A stretch of DNA of 64,000 bases, taken from Xylaria sp. FL1777 (taxonomy: Eukaryota; Ascomycota; Sordariomycetes; Xylariales; Xylariaceae). Of this stretch, positions 11,901 through 23,010 are shown piece by piece. The notes under the pieces were generated by a model. It was not told where the DNA came from. It worked only from the letters and a program-made list of their open reading frames with translations, and ran no database searches. The stretch covers positions 1-64,000 of the forward strand of contig MU400712.1 in assembly GCA_022578965.1 (NCBI GenBank), read 5' to 3'. Numbering within the stretch: position 1 is the stretch's first letter; each line of letters begins with the position of its first letter. Made by a program: the position numbers and the translations under genes.

Positions 11901-14900
11901 ATAATATTAAGGCAATAAATAATATTTTAAAGCCTTTAGTTAAAGCTAAAGTTATTAAGCTTATTTTACTTAATTAATTTTGCTTTATAGCATTTTTAGC
12001 TTTTATTATATAGCAAAAAAGTAAACTTTGCATTATTATTGATTTATGCAAAGTTAATATAAAGCTCGTTAGTAATATATACTTGTTGCTATAATAAAAC
12101 GAAATTTTTAAAGTTATATATAGGTTTATAATATTTATAACAGTTAATATTATAAAAAGCTACTTTTAGTAAAAAATTTCTGCTAAAAATAAATATAAAA
12201 CAGCTTTTGTTATATATTACTAAAAGCATAAATAGCTAATTATAGCTATTATAAAACTTAAAACATTTTTAGGTTTTTTTTAATACTAAATAAAATAGCT
12301 TTTTTGCAAATATTTTTAGCAATTTATATTAGTTTATATTAATAATATTATTATTTATTTTTATAACATTAATAATTATTTTAGCTATTTTAATACTATT
12401 TTTAGTATATTTGTTACTTTTAAATGCATTATGTTTTTAAAAAAATGCTACTTTATATAATATAGCTTTAATGCATTTAGCTAGCATGTTTTTAAGCTTA
12501 AGCTATTTATTATAAAAAAAAAATATAAAGTAATTTAATAACTTAAAATGCTTAAAACTTTAAACAACCTTAAAAAAGAACTTAGTTTTATAGGTTTTTT
12601 TTGCTGTTATATATATTAATTTGCTAAAATTGCTTAACTATTAAATAAACTTAAAACAATAAGTTTTAAAAATTATTTAAAAAAAGCTAATTTAAAAAAA
12701 GCAAAATAAGCTTAAAGCTATGTACTATTTTTGCTTATTTTACTTTTAAAGCTTAATAAAATTACTAGTAAAATATTTATTAAAAAACTTGCTATATTTT
12801 ATAATATAAAAGCACGTTAAGATTTTATATAAGCTAAAGCATAAAAAGCTTAAAAAATATTAAAAAAACACATATATAAAGCTATTAATTTAGTATTTTT
12901 TAATTATAATAAGCTATTTATACTTTAAGTAAACTTAAATAAGCTATATAGTATTAATATAGCATTATATTAAATATAAAATAATAATAGCAAATTAAAA
13001 CTTATACTGTTTTTTTTTTAATTACTTAGCTTTATAAAATAAAAATTTAGTATTTATAAAATTAAAATATATAAGCTTATTTAAACTTTTAAAAAACTAA
13101 CTTAATATTTTAACTATAGTTAAATTTATATGTATATAAATTATAACGCTATTATATAAGCTTTTTGTTTGATTTTATAAAAGCTAAAAGGTTTAAGTTA
13201 ATTTATATTATAAAAGCTGTTTTTAATAAAATATATAGATTATTTGCTTATTTATTATATTTTTAAAAAAGCATTTATTAATATAAATGCTTTATTTTAA
13301 TTACTTTGTAAAAATAACAAAAAGAAAAAATCTGTACTTTTTTTAGCAATTGTTTTGCTAATAATTATTTAAGCTAAAGCAAAAGTAAATTAACTTGTAG
13401 CTATGCTAGCTTAAGCTAACTTTGCAGCTTTAGCTAATAATTAATTTGCATAAGCTAACTTAAAAGCTTTAAAAGTTGCAAACAATATACTAAAAGCTTT
13501 AGTAATTATAGCTGCTGCAATAAAAACGCTTGCATTATTTATTAACTTAATAAATAATGCAACTAATTTGCTTTTTTATATATTAGCATTTAAAAAGTTT
13601 TTTTTGTTATTTTAAGAACTATTAAACATACTTAAAGCGCAGATTTGCATTTTAAAAATAAATAGCGTTGCTATAACTACAATTTATATTTTAAACAAAT
13701 TTCGGGATAAAATTGCAAGCAATTTGCTTAAAAACCGAACTTTTTATATAGTATACAAACGTTTTTAAAAATAATACAAAATAACCAAAAATAACAACAA
13801 AAAACTTTTTATAACGCTTTACGCCTTTAAATATGATTTTAATAGTTGCTTTATATATTTTACTTAAATAATAAAAGATTGCATTGTTATTTTAGCAGCT
13901 ATTTATACTAAGGTAATATAGTTAGCTTATAATAATAAAGCACATATAAAAGTTAAGCGTATATATAACTACTTATAAGCTATTATATATTGTTTTAATT
14001 TAAAAAAACATATTACTAAATATATAAATAGCTGTTTTAACTATAAAATAGCTAAAAAGGCTACTTATAAGCTATATAGTAATCTTTAATTAATTTTTAT
14101 ATTAGTTTTTTCTTTGTTTATTTTATGTTTTAATTTTATTGTTAGTTTACTAAAATTTAAATATAGCTATAACATAATTTTTATAGTTATATGTAAAACG
14201 TTTAAAGCTATTAAATATATTTTTAGTTATAATAATTAAAACGCTATAAATTAAGCTTAAGCTTATATTTAATAAGTTTATTTAAATTAAGAACTGCTTA
14301 ATAAGTTTATATTTAATGTTAACTTTAAACTTATAAGTATATTATAAATAGCTTTATATAAAGCAAAAAAAGTTGCAATATAACTTATAATAGCACATTA
14401 TTAAGCAGCTAATAAACAAGTAAAACAAACTATTTAAACATTTTAAACTTATATAATTGCACTTATAAAAGCTTAGTTTAACTTTTTTAACTAAAAAAAT
14501 TATATAAGTTATATTGCTTATTGTTTTAATACTTTTATATTATTAATAATAAGCAAAGTGCTTTTTGAACTTTTGTATAGCTATAAAGCTAAAATTTTTC
14601 TTTTTGTTAACTTTAAAATTAGAAACAATTTTGCAAAAAAACAACAATAGCTTAAACAAAAAGCATTTAATGCTATTTATTTAGCTTAAGCATAAATAAA
14701 GATTTATTATAATGTATAATATATAAAGCCTTTAATAATACATAAAAAAGATTTTATATATATTAAGCTTTTTAAGCTTAGCTTGCTTAGTTATTATTTA
14801 TAAAACTAAACAAAGTTAAATTTCTGTAAAGTTAGCTTTTTTAAAGTAAAAAAGTGCATTAGTTTTTTTTGTTTTTAAATTAAACTTTTTAAATAGCTTT

Positions 14901-15210
14901 AATAATACAACAAAATATCTATTAAATATTTAAAGCTAGCTAAACTAAACAAGTTTAATTGCTTTAAGCTAAAGCTTAAAAGTTTTAACAATAAAAGTAA
15001 ACAAAAATGAATTATAAATAAAATATAAAATTACGCTTGCATTAAGCTATTTTTGTTTTTTTTTTATAACAAAATTTAACTATGCTATAAAATTAAGTAG
15101 TATAGTTATAATATTAAAACATAAAAACTAGTAAAGCAAATTAAACAAAATGTTTTTAAACTAGTAAAAGCATATTATAAGCGTACTAAAATACGAAGTT
15201 TTATATTATA
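11900..15210 (+). pseudogene. pol: RIP-degraded chromoviral Pol: RT, RNase H, integrase, chromodomain
   Basis: All motifs lie in one frame (codons starting at positions such as 12029, 12584, 12887, 13925, 14132 and 15083), with no indel. RT: a DLCKVN segment at about 12040 (the conserved D-L-R-x-[LV]-N block), the catalytic Y-x-D-D block decayed to YINN at about 12330, and SFIGF...FAKIA at 12584-12650. RNase H follows at 12880-13350. Integrase: the H-H-C-C zinc domain at about 13925-14060 and the D-D-E core from 14132 (first Asp codon now AAT). A chromodomain at about 15083-15200 reads as YKIK-stop-YSY...KLVKAY, where stops sit at Trp positions. Every stop is derivable from CAA, CAG, CGA or TGG by RIP transitions. 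Confidence 0.88.
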
Positions 15211-17060
15211 TTATTTAACTATAAAAATATTATTGCTTATTATTTTAAAAGTGCACTATAATAATTAAGTATATTTTTTTAATATTACTTAAGTTTTTTA
15301 CGTTTTAAATAAAACGTTAAAAAGCTTAATATGCTTTTATAGCTACTATTAATTAGCTAAAAAACTAAAGCAAAAAGTTTATATAAGCACTTTAGCTATA
15401 TAAATATATAAGTTTATTTATAAAGTTTTAATAAATATTTTTAATTTTTTTAACGTTTTAATAAAGTTATAAATATATAAGTATTTAAGTATATTAATTA
15501 GTTAATATATATTTTTTTTAGCATACTTTTTTTGTAAACAAAGCATATTTACTTATTATTAAGTATTTTATATGCTTTTTTTTCTGCAATTTTTTAGCAG
15601 CTTTAACTTTATATATAATTAGTTTTTAAATTATATATAATTATACTACTTTTGCTTTATATACTTTTAGTTTTTAAACTGTTTTTTTGCTTTATATTTA
15701 TAACTTTTTTTGCTTTATAACTATATACTTTTTATTTTATAAAATACTTTTGCTTTATATACATTAAACTGCACTTTTGTACTTAAGATTTAGTTTTATA
15801 TTTATTTTTTAATTACTTAATATTTTTTTATATTATAATTTTTTACTTTTATTAGAAAACAGTTATAATGCTTTATTTATTTAAAGTTAAAAATATTTTT
15901 AAAGCTAAAACTGCTTAAATTTAAATTAAGCGTAATACTAGCTATTATATTTAGCTTAATAAAGTACTTAGTAATACTATAAAAAATTATATATTTTTTA
16001 TTGTTATTAATAGTAAATTAATTATTATTTTTAATAGCTTTTGCAAATATTTTGCAAGTTTTAAGCCTTTTATTTATGCTATTTTAAGTATTATTTAAAA
16101 TTTTAACTGTTTTAATATTACATTTGTTTTTTATAAAGCAATTATTAATAACTTAATAATATTTAATATTAATTTGCTTAATAATGCTGTTTTAAGTAAA
16201 ATTTACGCATTTTTTTAAAAGTTAAAACTTATTAATATTAAGCATATATAATTCTTTTTGCAAAAATTTAATATTAATAATAACAAAAATTATAAAAGCA
16301 CTATTAATTAAGCTTTTGCTTATTAATAAACTAGCTTTGCTTTTTTAAGTAACTTAAAGCATAAATATATTTATAACAGATTTTATAAAAACTATACTAG
16401 CTTTTTTACTAGTAAAAACTATAAAGTTTAACTATTTATTATTAGTAATACAATTAATTAAATATATTATATTATTATTTATTTAGCTTATTTATATGTT
16501 AAATGTTTTAATATTATTTATAATTATTTTAACTATAAACATTAAACTAATATTAATAGTTGCTATATTTGCAAATATTTTAAATATTGTAAGGGAAATT
16601 ACAAATTGCTATGCATACTGTTTTATAATATTTGCTAAGCTTATAATGCTTACTTTATTTTGCTTTACTTAATTTATATTATTTTTTTTTTTTTTGTTAC
16701 TTTAAAAAAAAAAAAAAAAAAACCATAAATTATTTTTAAAAGTTTACTTTTATACTAATAATGTTGCTTAACTTTTAAAATTTAACAATAAAACTTAAAA
16801 GCTAGTTTAAGTAGCTTTTTAAGTTAATAAGCATAATAAATATAAAAGCGCTTATATTATATAAACAATAACTATTGTTATAAATATATTTATGTAATAA
16901 AAATGCTTAAGCAATAAAAAGCCTAAATAAAAAGAACTATTTTTAATTATACTATATATATTTAAATATGTTTTAAGTATTAATATTATAAAAAGTTAAA
17001 AATATTAAACTATTATTAAGCTTAATAATGCATGCTTTAGTATTTTTTAACTGTTTATTA
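15211..17060 (+). pseudogene. Post-chromodomain region with a cysteine-rich (zinc-finger-like) remnant
   Basis: Extremely AT-rich sequence lies between Pol and the 3' open frame. At 16561-16650, in a frame different from Pol, a Cys-rich segment reads CYICKYFKYCKGNYKLLC, followed by further Cys and His-type positions; upstream KCFN may belong to the same domain. This could be a zinc-binding domain of the extra 3' gene. A 19-base A run occurs at 16704-16722. I do not recognise the family. Confidence 0.4.
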
Positions 17061-20000
17061 AGCATGCTTATTAGCTAAAAAACCGTAGTAAATACAAAGT
17101 TTTTATATTAATTACAATAAAATATAATGCAATTATTTAAGATTTAGAAGTTATTAAAATTTTTATAGAATTTATTTATAATTAAGCTTTTTTTATTAGC
17201 TTTATAAACATTAAATTTAAGCTATATTATTTAGCTATAAAAATTAAGTTTATACTTAATATTTTTATATATATTAATACTATTTATTATATAATATTTT
17301 TTAACTATGTTAAATTTTTTATTAATATATTTAATACAATATTTATTAAGATTTTTAAAAGCATTAAAAAAATAATAATTAATGCAAAAAAACTATAATT
17401 AATATAAATTGTGCTTTTTACTTATAACTGCAAAACTTAAATTGCTGCATTAATTTTTATAAATTGCTATTGATTTTACAATTTAAATTATTATGCTTTA
17501 TTTAAGCGCTATGCTTAAAAAAAAGTTTTTAGCGTTATTAAAAAGCTTATTAACTATTTATAAGCTAATTTTGCTTAGCAAAAAGCTCCTAAGGTTTTTT
17601 TAAACATAATTAAAAGATTAGTTCGATTATTATATATAATAGCTTATAAATATAACTATTAAAACAAAATTATAAAGTATACTAGCTGTTTTTTTGCATT
17701 AAAAGTAATAATATTAATAATTAGTTAAAATATTTATAATTTTGCTATTGCATAAATAATGTTTTTTAAAAAACTTTATAAGTTATTTTTTATTTTATGC
17801 TTTAATAATAAATTATAATTAAAATTGCATAACATTTTATATATAGTTTTTTAACTTTTAAATATAAGCATAAATAAAAATAAAGCTATTTAAATAATTA
17901 TAAAAAAAATCGTTAAAGCAGTTTATAAAGCTTGCAACATTAGCTAAAGCAATAAAGCTTGCTTAATTATATATATTTTTAGTTATTTTAACAAAATGTT
18001 TGCTGCAGTACTAAATAAAACAGTTAAAATAAAGCAAACTATTTTTATAAACAAATAAATATTAAAATGTTTTTTAAAATATAGTAATAATAATAAAATT
18101 AAGTTATAAAAAAACTATAAATAACGTTTTAAAACTTAAGTTATTATTTTATAAAAAAAAAACTAGTTTAAGCTTTTTATAAAAAACGTTAAAAAGCTTT
18201 TATTATATATTATGTTTTATATATAATTAAGCAAAAACTAACATTAAGCATTAAACTGCATTTTATACTTTAAAGCATTATATTATTTATATTAAAAGCT
18301 ATATTATAGCAAACATAAGCTATTTTACTTTAAAATTTTTAATGCTAGCTTTACTAAAAAAGCTAATATTACTAGATTTTTTTATTGCTTAAACATATAA
18401 ATAAGCAATTTTAACGTAAAACTTTCTTTTTTTTAAACAGTTTAAAAAAAAACTTGCAAAAATAAATTAAAAGCTATAGTTATTATAACTATAGTTTTTA
18501 AAAAAAACTCCGCTAAGCTTAATTTTTTTTAATAAATAAGTAATTTTAATTCTAAATACTATAAATATATAAATTTTATAGTTTTTTTTATTATTTATTA
18601 TTTTTTTAACTAAATTATTAATAAAACACCTTAATAATTAGCAAACTTTATAGCATTTAAAGCTAAAATTAAGTTTAAAAAGTTTAAACCTAACAAAACT
18701 TTTATTATAATAGCTTTAATAATTAATTTAATTATAAATAAAGTAAAACAAATTAATTTTTATAATTTTATATTATTTCTAATTAATAAACTAAAAACAA
18801 AAAAAATTTTATTAATAAGCATTATAAAGTAAGAATTTATTAAGCTATACAATAAATATTTTAGCTTAAATAAAAAATAATATAATTTTATTAATTTTAA
18901 TTTGCTTAAAGTTTTTTATAGCATAAAGTTTTTTGTTAGTTACTTTAATGCAAACAAAACTACAGTTATAATATTTTTTATTAAACTTTTTATATAAAGT
19001 TTAATTAACTTAAGCAATTTTTATATTACTAAACTTACTTTTAAACTAACTATAGTAAAGCTAAACATGCTTAAGTTTACTTTTAATAATTTTATTAAGC
19101 TTATTATTAATAAAAAGCTAAAAAAAAGCAAAAAAAAGCAAAAATAGAATTTTTTTGCTAAAGTTTGCTTTAATAATATTTTACTTTAAGTTAACAAAAA
19201 GTATAAAATTATATTAAAGAACGTTATTTTTAAAAAAAATAATAAAAAACAAAAGAAATTTTTTAAAAAAGAACAGTTAAAAGATAATAAATAAAAAATT
19301 ATAAATAATAAGCAAAAAAAAAATAATTAAAAAAACTTAAGTTAAATAAATAGTAATTAAACAAAATTAAATTAAATAGGAAAAAATAGTTAAAAAAAAT
19401 TAAGTAATTTAAATTAAAAAACCTTAAATATTTAGTAGTTAGCAATAAACTAAAACAATAAACCGTTTAAATTATAACTTAATTTTAACTTTTTTTTAAA
19501 GTTTTAAAAAAACAAAGCTTATATTTAACTTTAAATGCTTATTATTAATTAATAAAATATACAGCTTAATAATTTTACTAAAAAGCTTTTTTAATATATT
19601 AGCTTTTATAAAACTTGCATTATTTGTATATTTATAGTTATTATAGCTACTAAACGTATTACTATAAATAATAAAAAACTAATAATTATTAAAAATTTTA
19701 CTAATTTATTGCTTGTTAAGTTATTTATAATTTTTTTTTTAAACTAAGCATATATTTTACTTAATAATAACGCTATAATTTAAAAGTTATTAAAATTAGT
19801 TAAGTTAGCTATATAAAAATATTTAAGTTAAAATATAAGCTTTAAATTTGCTTTTTGCATTATATTTAATTTTTGCTTTTAAAAATTAAACTTAAAGCAT
19901 TAGCGCAAAAAAAGTATTAAAATTTAATATAAACTTTTTAAAAAAGTAATTAAAATAGTTTATTAGTTAGTTAACTTTATTATATATATACTTTATATTA

Positions 20001-21946
20001 TAAAAAGCTTTACTAATATTTTTAATATTATAGTTCTTTAAATTAATAAAAATTGCTATATAATTAAGCTAAACGTTTTTATTTTTTTAACTAAATATTT
20101 ATTTATTATAATTAAACTGTTTTTAAGCAATAATAAACAAATATAGCTTTTTTTTTTTTTTAAAAATACTTATAAAACTAAAAATAACGCTTTATTATTT
20201 TTTAATTTTTTTGCATTACAAATATAAATACTACTATTAAGTATATATATTAAACATGCTTAAGCTGCACTTATATATTATTTATATATTAATTATTGCA
20301 GCAAAAGTAGCATATTTAACTTTATATTTAAAACTTTTTATAATAGTAAAATAATAAAACTTAAATAACTTTAAATCTGCAAAGCTTTATGCATTAACAA
20401 AAAATTCCTTAAGTTTATTTTTTATAATAGCTATTTTAGTTTTTTACTAATAATTATTATTAAAAGCAATAATAAAAATACATTTAAAAATAATATAATT
20501 AATTATATTAATGCTAACTATGCTATATATTTAGTTTTTATAATTTAACAATTTAATTTATGCTATATAAATAGCAAACGTTTTTTTATAAGTATTATTA
20601 CTTTATATAATGCTTAAGCAAATTTATTAAAACTTTGCTGCAATAAATATAATTTTACTAAAATTTGCTTTAAAAAAATTAATATTTAAATTATTACTGC
20701 AATATAAAGCTATAAATATAATTTTATTATTATTAACTTTATTTATACTTATAGCTTTAGCTTTACTAAAAATAGCAATTTTAGCGTAGTTATTTCTATT
20801 TATGCTAAATATATTACTATTTACTTTTATAATAATAAAGCATAGTTAAATATAAAAACCTTATGTTAGCTTAAAAACTTTAATTAATATTATATTACTA
20901 AAAAAGCTATACTTATTTTTAAAAAAAACTTTTAAAAATAACTATATAAATTTTATTATATAAACTATAAACATAATTAATACTGCTATAATACTTTATG
21001 TTATTTTACTTATAGCAATAATTATTATGTTTATAATTATAATAATAAGCTATAAAAGCTTAAATTTAAAGTTGTATTAAAAGATTTATGTAGTTTTATT
21101 ATATAGTATTTAAAATTTATATAAAATAACTAAGCTATTATTGCTTATGCTTTAAAGGCTTGCTACATAATTTAAAAAATAAAAAGTTAAATTAAACTAA
21201 CAGTTAAAAAAGCAAGCAATAAATAAATTACTATAAATATTAATTAACTTAATAAAATTTAGCATTACGTTTAATAAAACTTAAATAAACAATAAAAAAA
21301 CTTTAAGCGTTATAAAGCTAAAGCTAAAAAAGCAAAAATTAACTTTAATTTAATTAAGCTATTAATTTTTAAGTTTTTTTTTGCTAAACTATTAGCTTTA
21401 ATTTTTTTATTAAAGTATACTATAAGTAACTTAACAATAAAAAACAGTTTTAATTACATTATAAATAATATAACTATTTATGTTTATTATTATTTTTATA
21501 ATATATAACGTATATTTGCTATTTTGTTAGTTAATAAATAAATTATAACTATTTACTTTAAATTTTAGTTAGTTATTTTTTTTAATGCTAAACTTTTTTT
21601 AGTTTACTATTTAACACTTAAAAAAAAGAAATATAATAATTATAGCTTTTGTAACTTTATTATAAAAGCTATGCTAAAAACTATGCTATAGTACTTAAAG
21701 CAAAGCGTTTTAATTTAAAACAACCTAAAAAAACTTAATATAAAGATTTGTGCTTAGCTTAACGATTTAACTAAAGAAATTCTGGTTTTTAATAGCAAGT
21801 TAACCAAAGAAAAAGCTATCAAGAAAATTTAGGAAGTTGAGATTCTAGTCGCTAAAGACAACAAGTCTAACAAAAAAGAGGAACCTGAGTACAAAGATAA
21901 TAGAAATATTATAAAGCAGGTTAAGGTTAGAAAGTTCTGGTGGTGA
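17060..21946 (+). pseudogene. Unidentified 3' ORF of the retrotransposon, RIP-degraded
   Basis: A sense-strand frame, the same register as Pol, can be followed in several long blocks: 17081-17960, 18662-19450 and 20940-21946. In the last block every stop is TAA or TAG, as RIP makes from Gln or Trp codons. The middle block is rich in codons that would have been Ser, Thr, Pro, Glu and Asp before mutation, suggesting a disordered linker. The C-terminus, where RIP fades, is acidic and lysine-rich and ends RKFWW then TGA at 21944-21946, only 56 bases before the 3' LTR. This argues that the ORF belongs to the element rather than to a nested insertion. No family was recognised. Confidence 0.55.
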
Positions 21947-21991
21947 TGTAATGATGATGAAGGCATCGCGAGGACGCGATTCTCTTCCTTT

Positions 21992-22001
21992 GGGGGGGGG
22001 G
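21992..22001 (+). other. Polypurine tract
   Basis: Ten consecutive G residues, followed by T, lie immediately upstream of the right LTR's TG. This is the expected position of the plus-strand primer and fixes the element's orientation. The run is intact because RIP has faded out by this point. Confidence 0.8.
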
Positions 22002-22002
22002 T

Positions 22003-22267
22003 TGTCAGGTCACATGACCTAGCACCTAGCCCATAGCCCCACAATATGTGTACTATAGCCCACCACTTCGTAGGCCAGACCTTAGCCCATAGCCCCACAA
22101 TATGTGTACTATAGCCCACCACTTCGTAGGCCAGACCTTCGGCTAGCCACTTAGCTAGTCTCATCACACTTTCAGGTTCTGACCATTACAAAATACACAG
22201 TGTATTGAGCCTCATTTGATGCCAGTACGCTCTTCGCCTCTTGTTAGTGCCTTCGCTATCCATGATA
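22003..22267 (+). repeat. 3' LTR (265 bp), unmutated copy
   Basis: The same limits as the left LTR (TGTCAGG to TGATA) and the same 56-bp internal duplication, but with the ancestral base at all 23 differing sites. Its terminal TA may itself be a decayed CA, since TGACA would make a perfect 5-bp inverted repeat with TGTCA. It is followed by the TTAAC duplication at 22268-22272. Confidence 0.95.
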
Positions 22268-22272
22268 TTAAC

Positions 22273-23010
22273 TTACATCACTCTGCTGAAAGCATTTCTC
22301 ATCTAGTATAAGCACAATGAGAGGTGCCTTTGGATGTCACACCGGTACGTAAAAATCCTCATGTTTATGAGCGGTTGGTCTCTGAGGCAAGCATTGGTTT
22401 ACCTGATTTAAGACTCTCTCGGTGCCGGTCGGCCAGATCATTCCGGGCACATAGGCGGGAAACCGCCGAAGGGCATCTCATTTGGAGGATATGCAATTCA
22501 AGTGAGTGACTCTCACGTGAAACCACTTTAGAATTGGGAGATAAGAAGTATATGGTCCGAAATAAACTCAAATAGCTATTCATTCAGGCTGAATTTGTCG
22601 CTTATCTGAATGTTGAGCACTGGCTTGTTAGAATCGATGACTACCTTGTAGTATAGATGCATGCACGATCCCCTCATGATCTCCATGCATGCCTCTAGGG
22701 TGCAGATATTGTCCCAATTGTGATGATTATGATGAGGGGATACTCCCATGGTAAATCGTCGGTCCCTTCCAACCCGAATCATGAGTGGTGGGAAATCAAT
22801 CAGTAACAACCTCCCCGCGCGACCGCCAAGCTCGTCCTCGGAGGTCTCGTTAAATATGGTCGCCCATCTTCGGAGAGGATAATAAAGATTAAGAATAAGC
22901 CGAGTTCTGATTGAATAATTCGTCATGTGGTGGATTATGGCTAACTACCTAGTGAATCCACGATAGAGCTTGCGCAGCCAAATTTCATGACCGCATTGAC
23001 AGTATCCAAG
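22273..23010. other. Intergenic, exopolygalacturonase upstream region
   Basis: Normal base composition resumes immediately after the element. Frames of 60-116 residues on the minus strand show no motif. The region must include the promoter of the GH28 gene. Confidence 0.55.

Larger units (their letters stand above)
7040..22267 (+). mobile_element. 15.2-kb chromoviral (Ty3/gypsy) LTR retrotransposon, RIP-inactivated
   Basis: The element is bounded by two 265-bp direct repeats and a 5-bp target-site duplication. A G-rich polypurine tract lies before the right LTR, so the element is on the plus strand. The interior from about 7.13 to 21.8 kb is extremely AT-rich. Differences between the LTRs are all C-to-T or G-to-A, as expected of repeat-induced point mutation. 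Despite many TAA/TAG stops, Pol motifs can be read in one frame: reverse transcriptase, RNase H, integrase and chromodomain (RT-RH-IN order defines Ty3/gypsy; the chromodomain defines chromoviruses). At 15.2 kb it is far longer than the usual 5-8 kb, mainly because of sequence 3' of the chromodomain. It cannot encode working proteins now. Confidence 0.93.

Noticed and set aside
16682..16722. T run and 19-base A run suggesting a poly(A) tail of a nested LINE or processed gene
   Set aside because: Homopolymers arise easily in RIP-saturated sequence, no target duplication was seen around it, and no LINE RT could be read.
15211..21800. Second, nested LTR element to explain the size
   Set aside because: No second LTR pair, duplication or polypurine tract was visible, and the sense ORF runs almost to the 3' LTR; heavy mutation means it is not strictly excluded.
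21829..22167. 112-residue minus-strand frame across the right LTR
   Set aside because: It runs antisense through the polypurine tract and the 56-bp LTR repeats, so its internal repetition is a by-product of the LTR.
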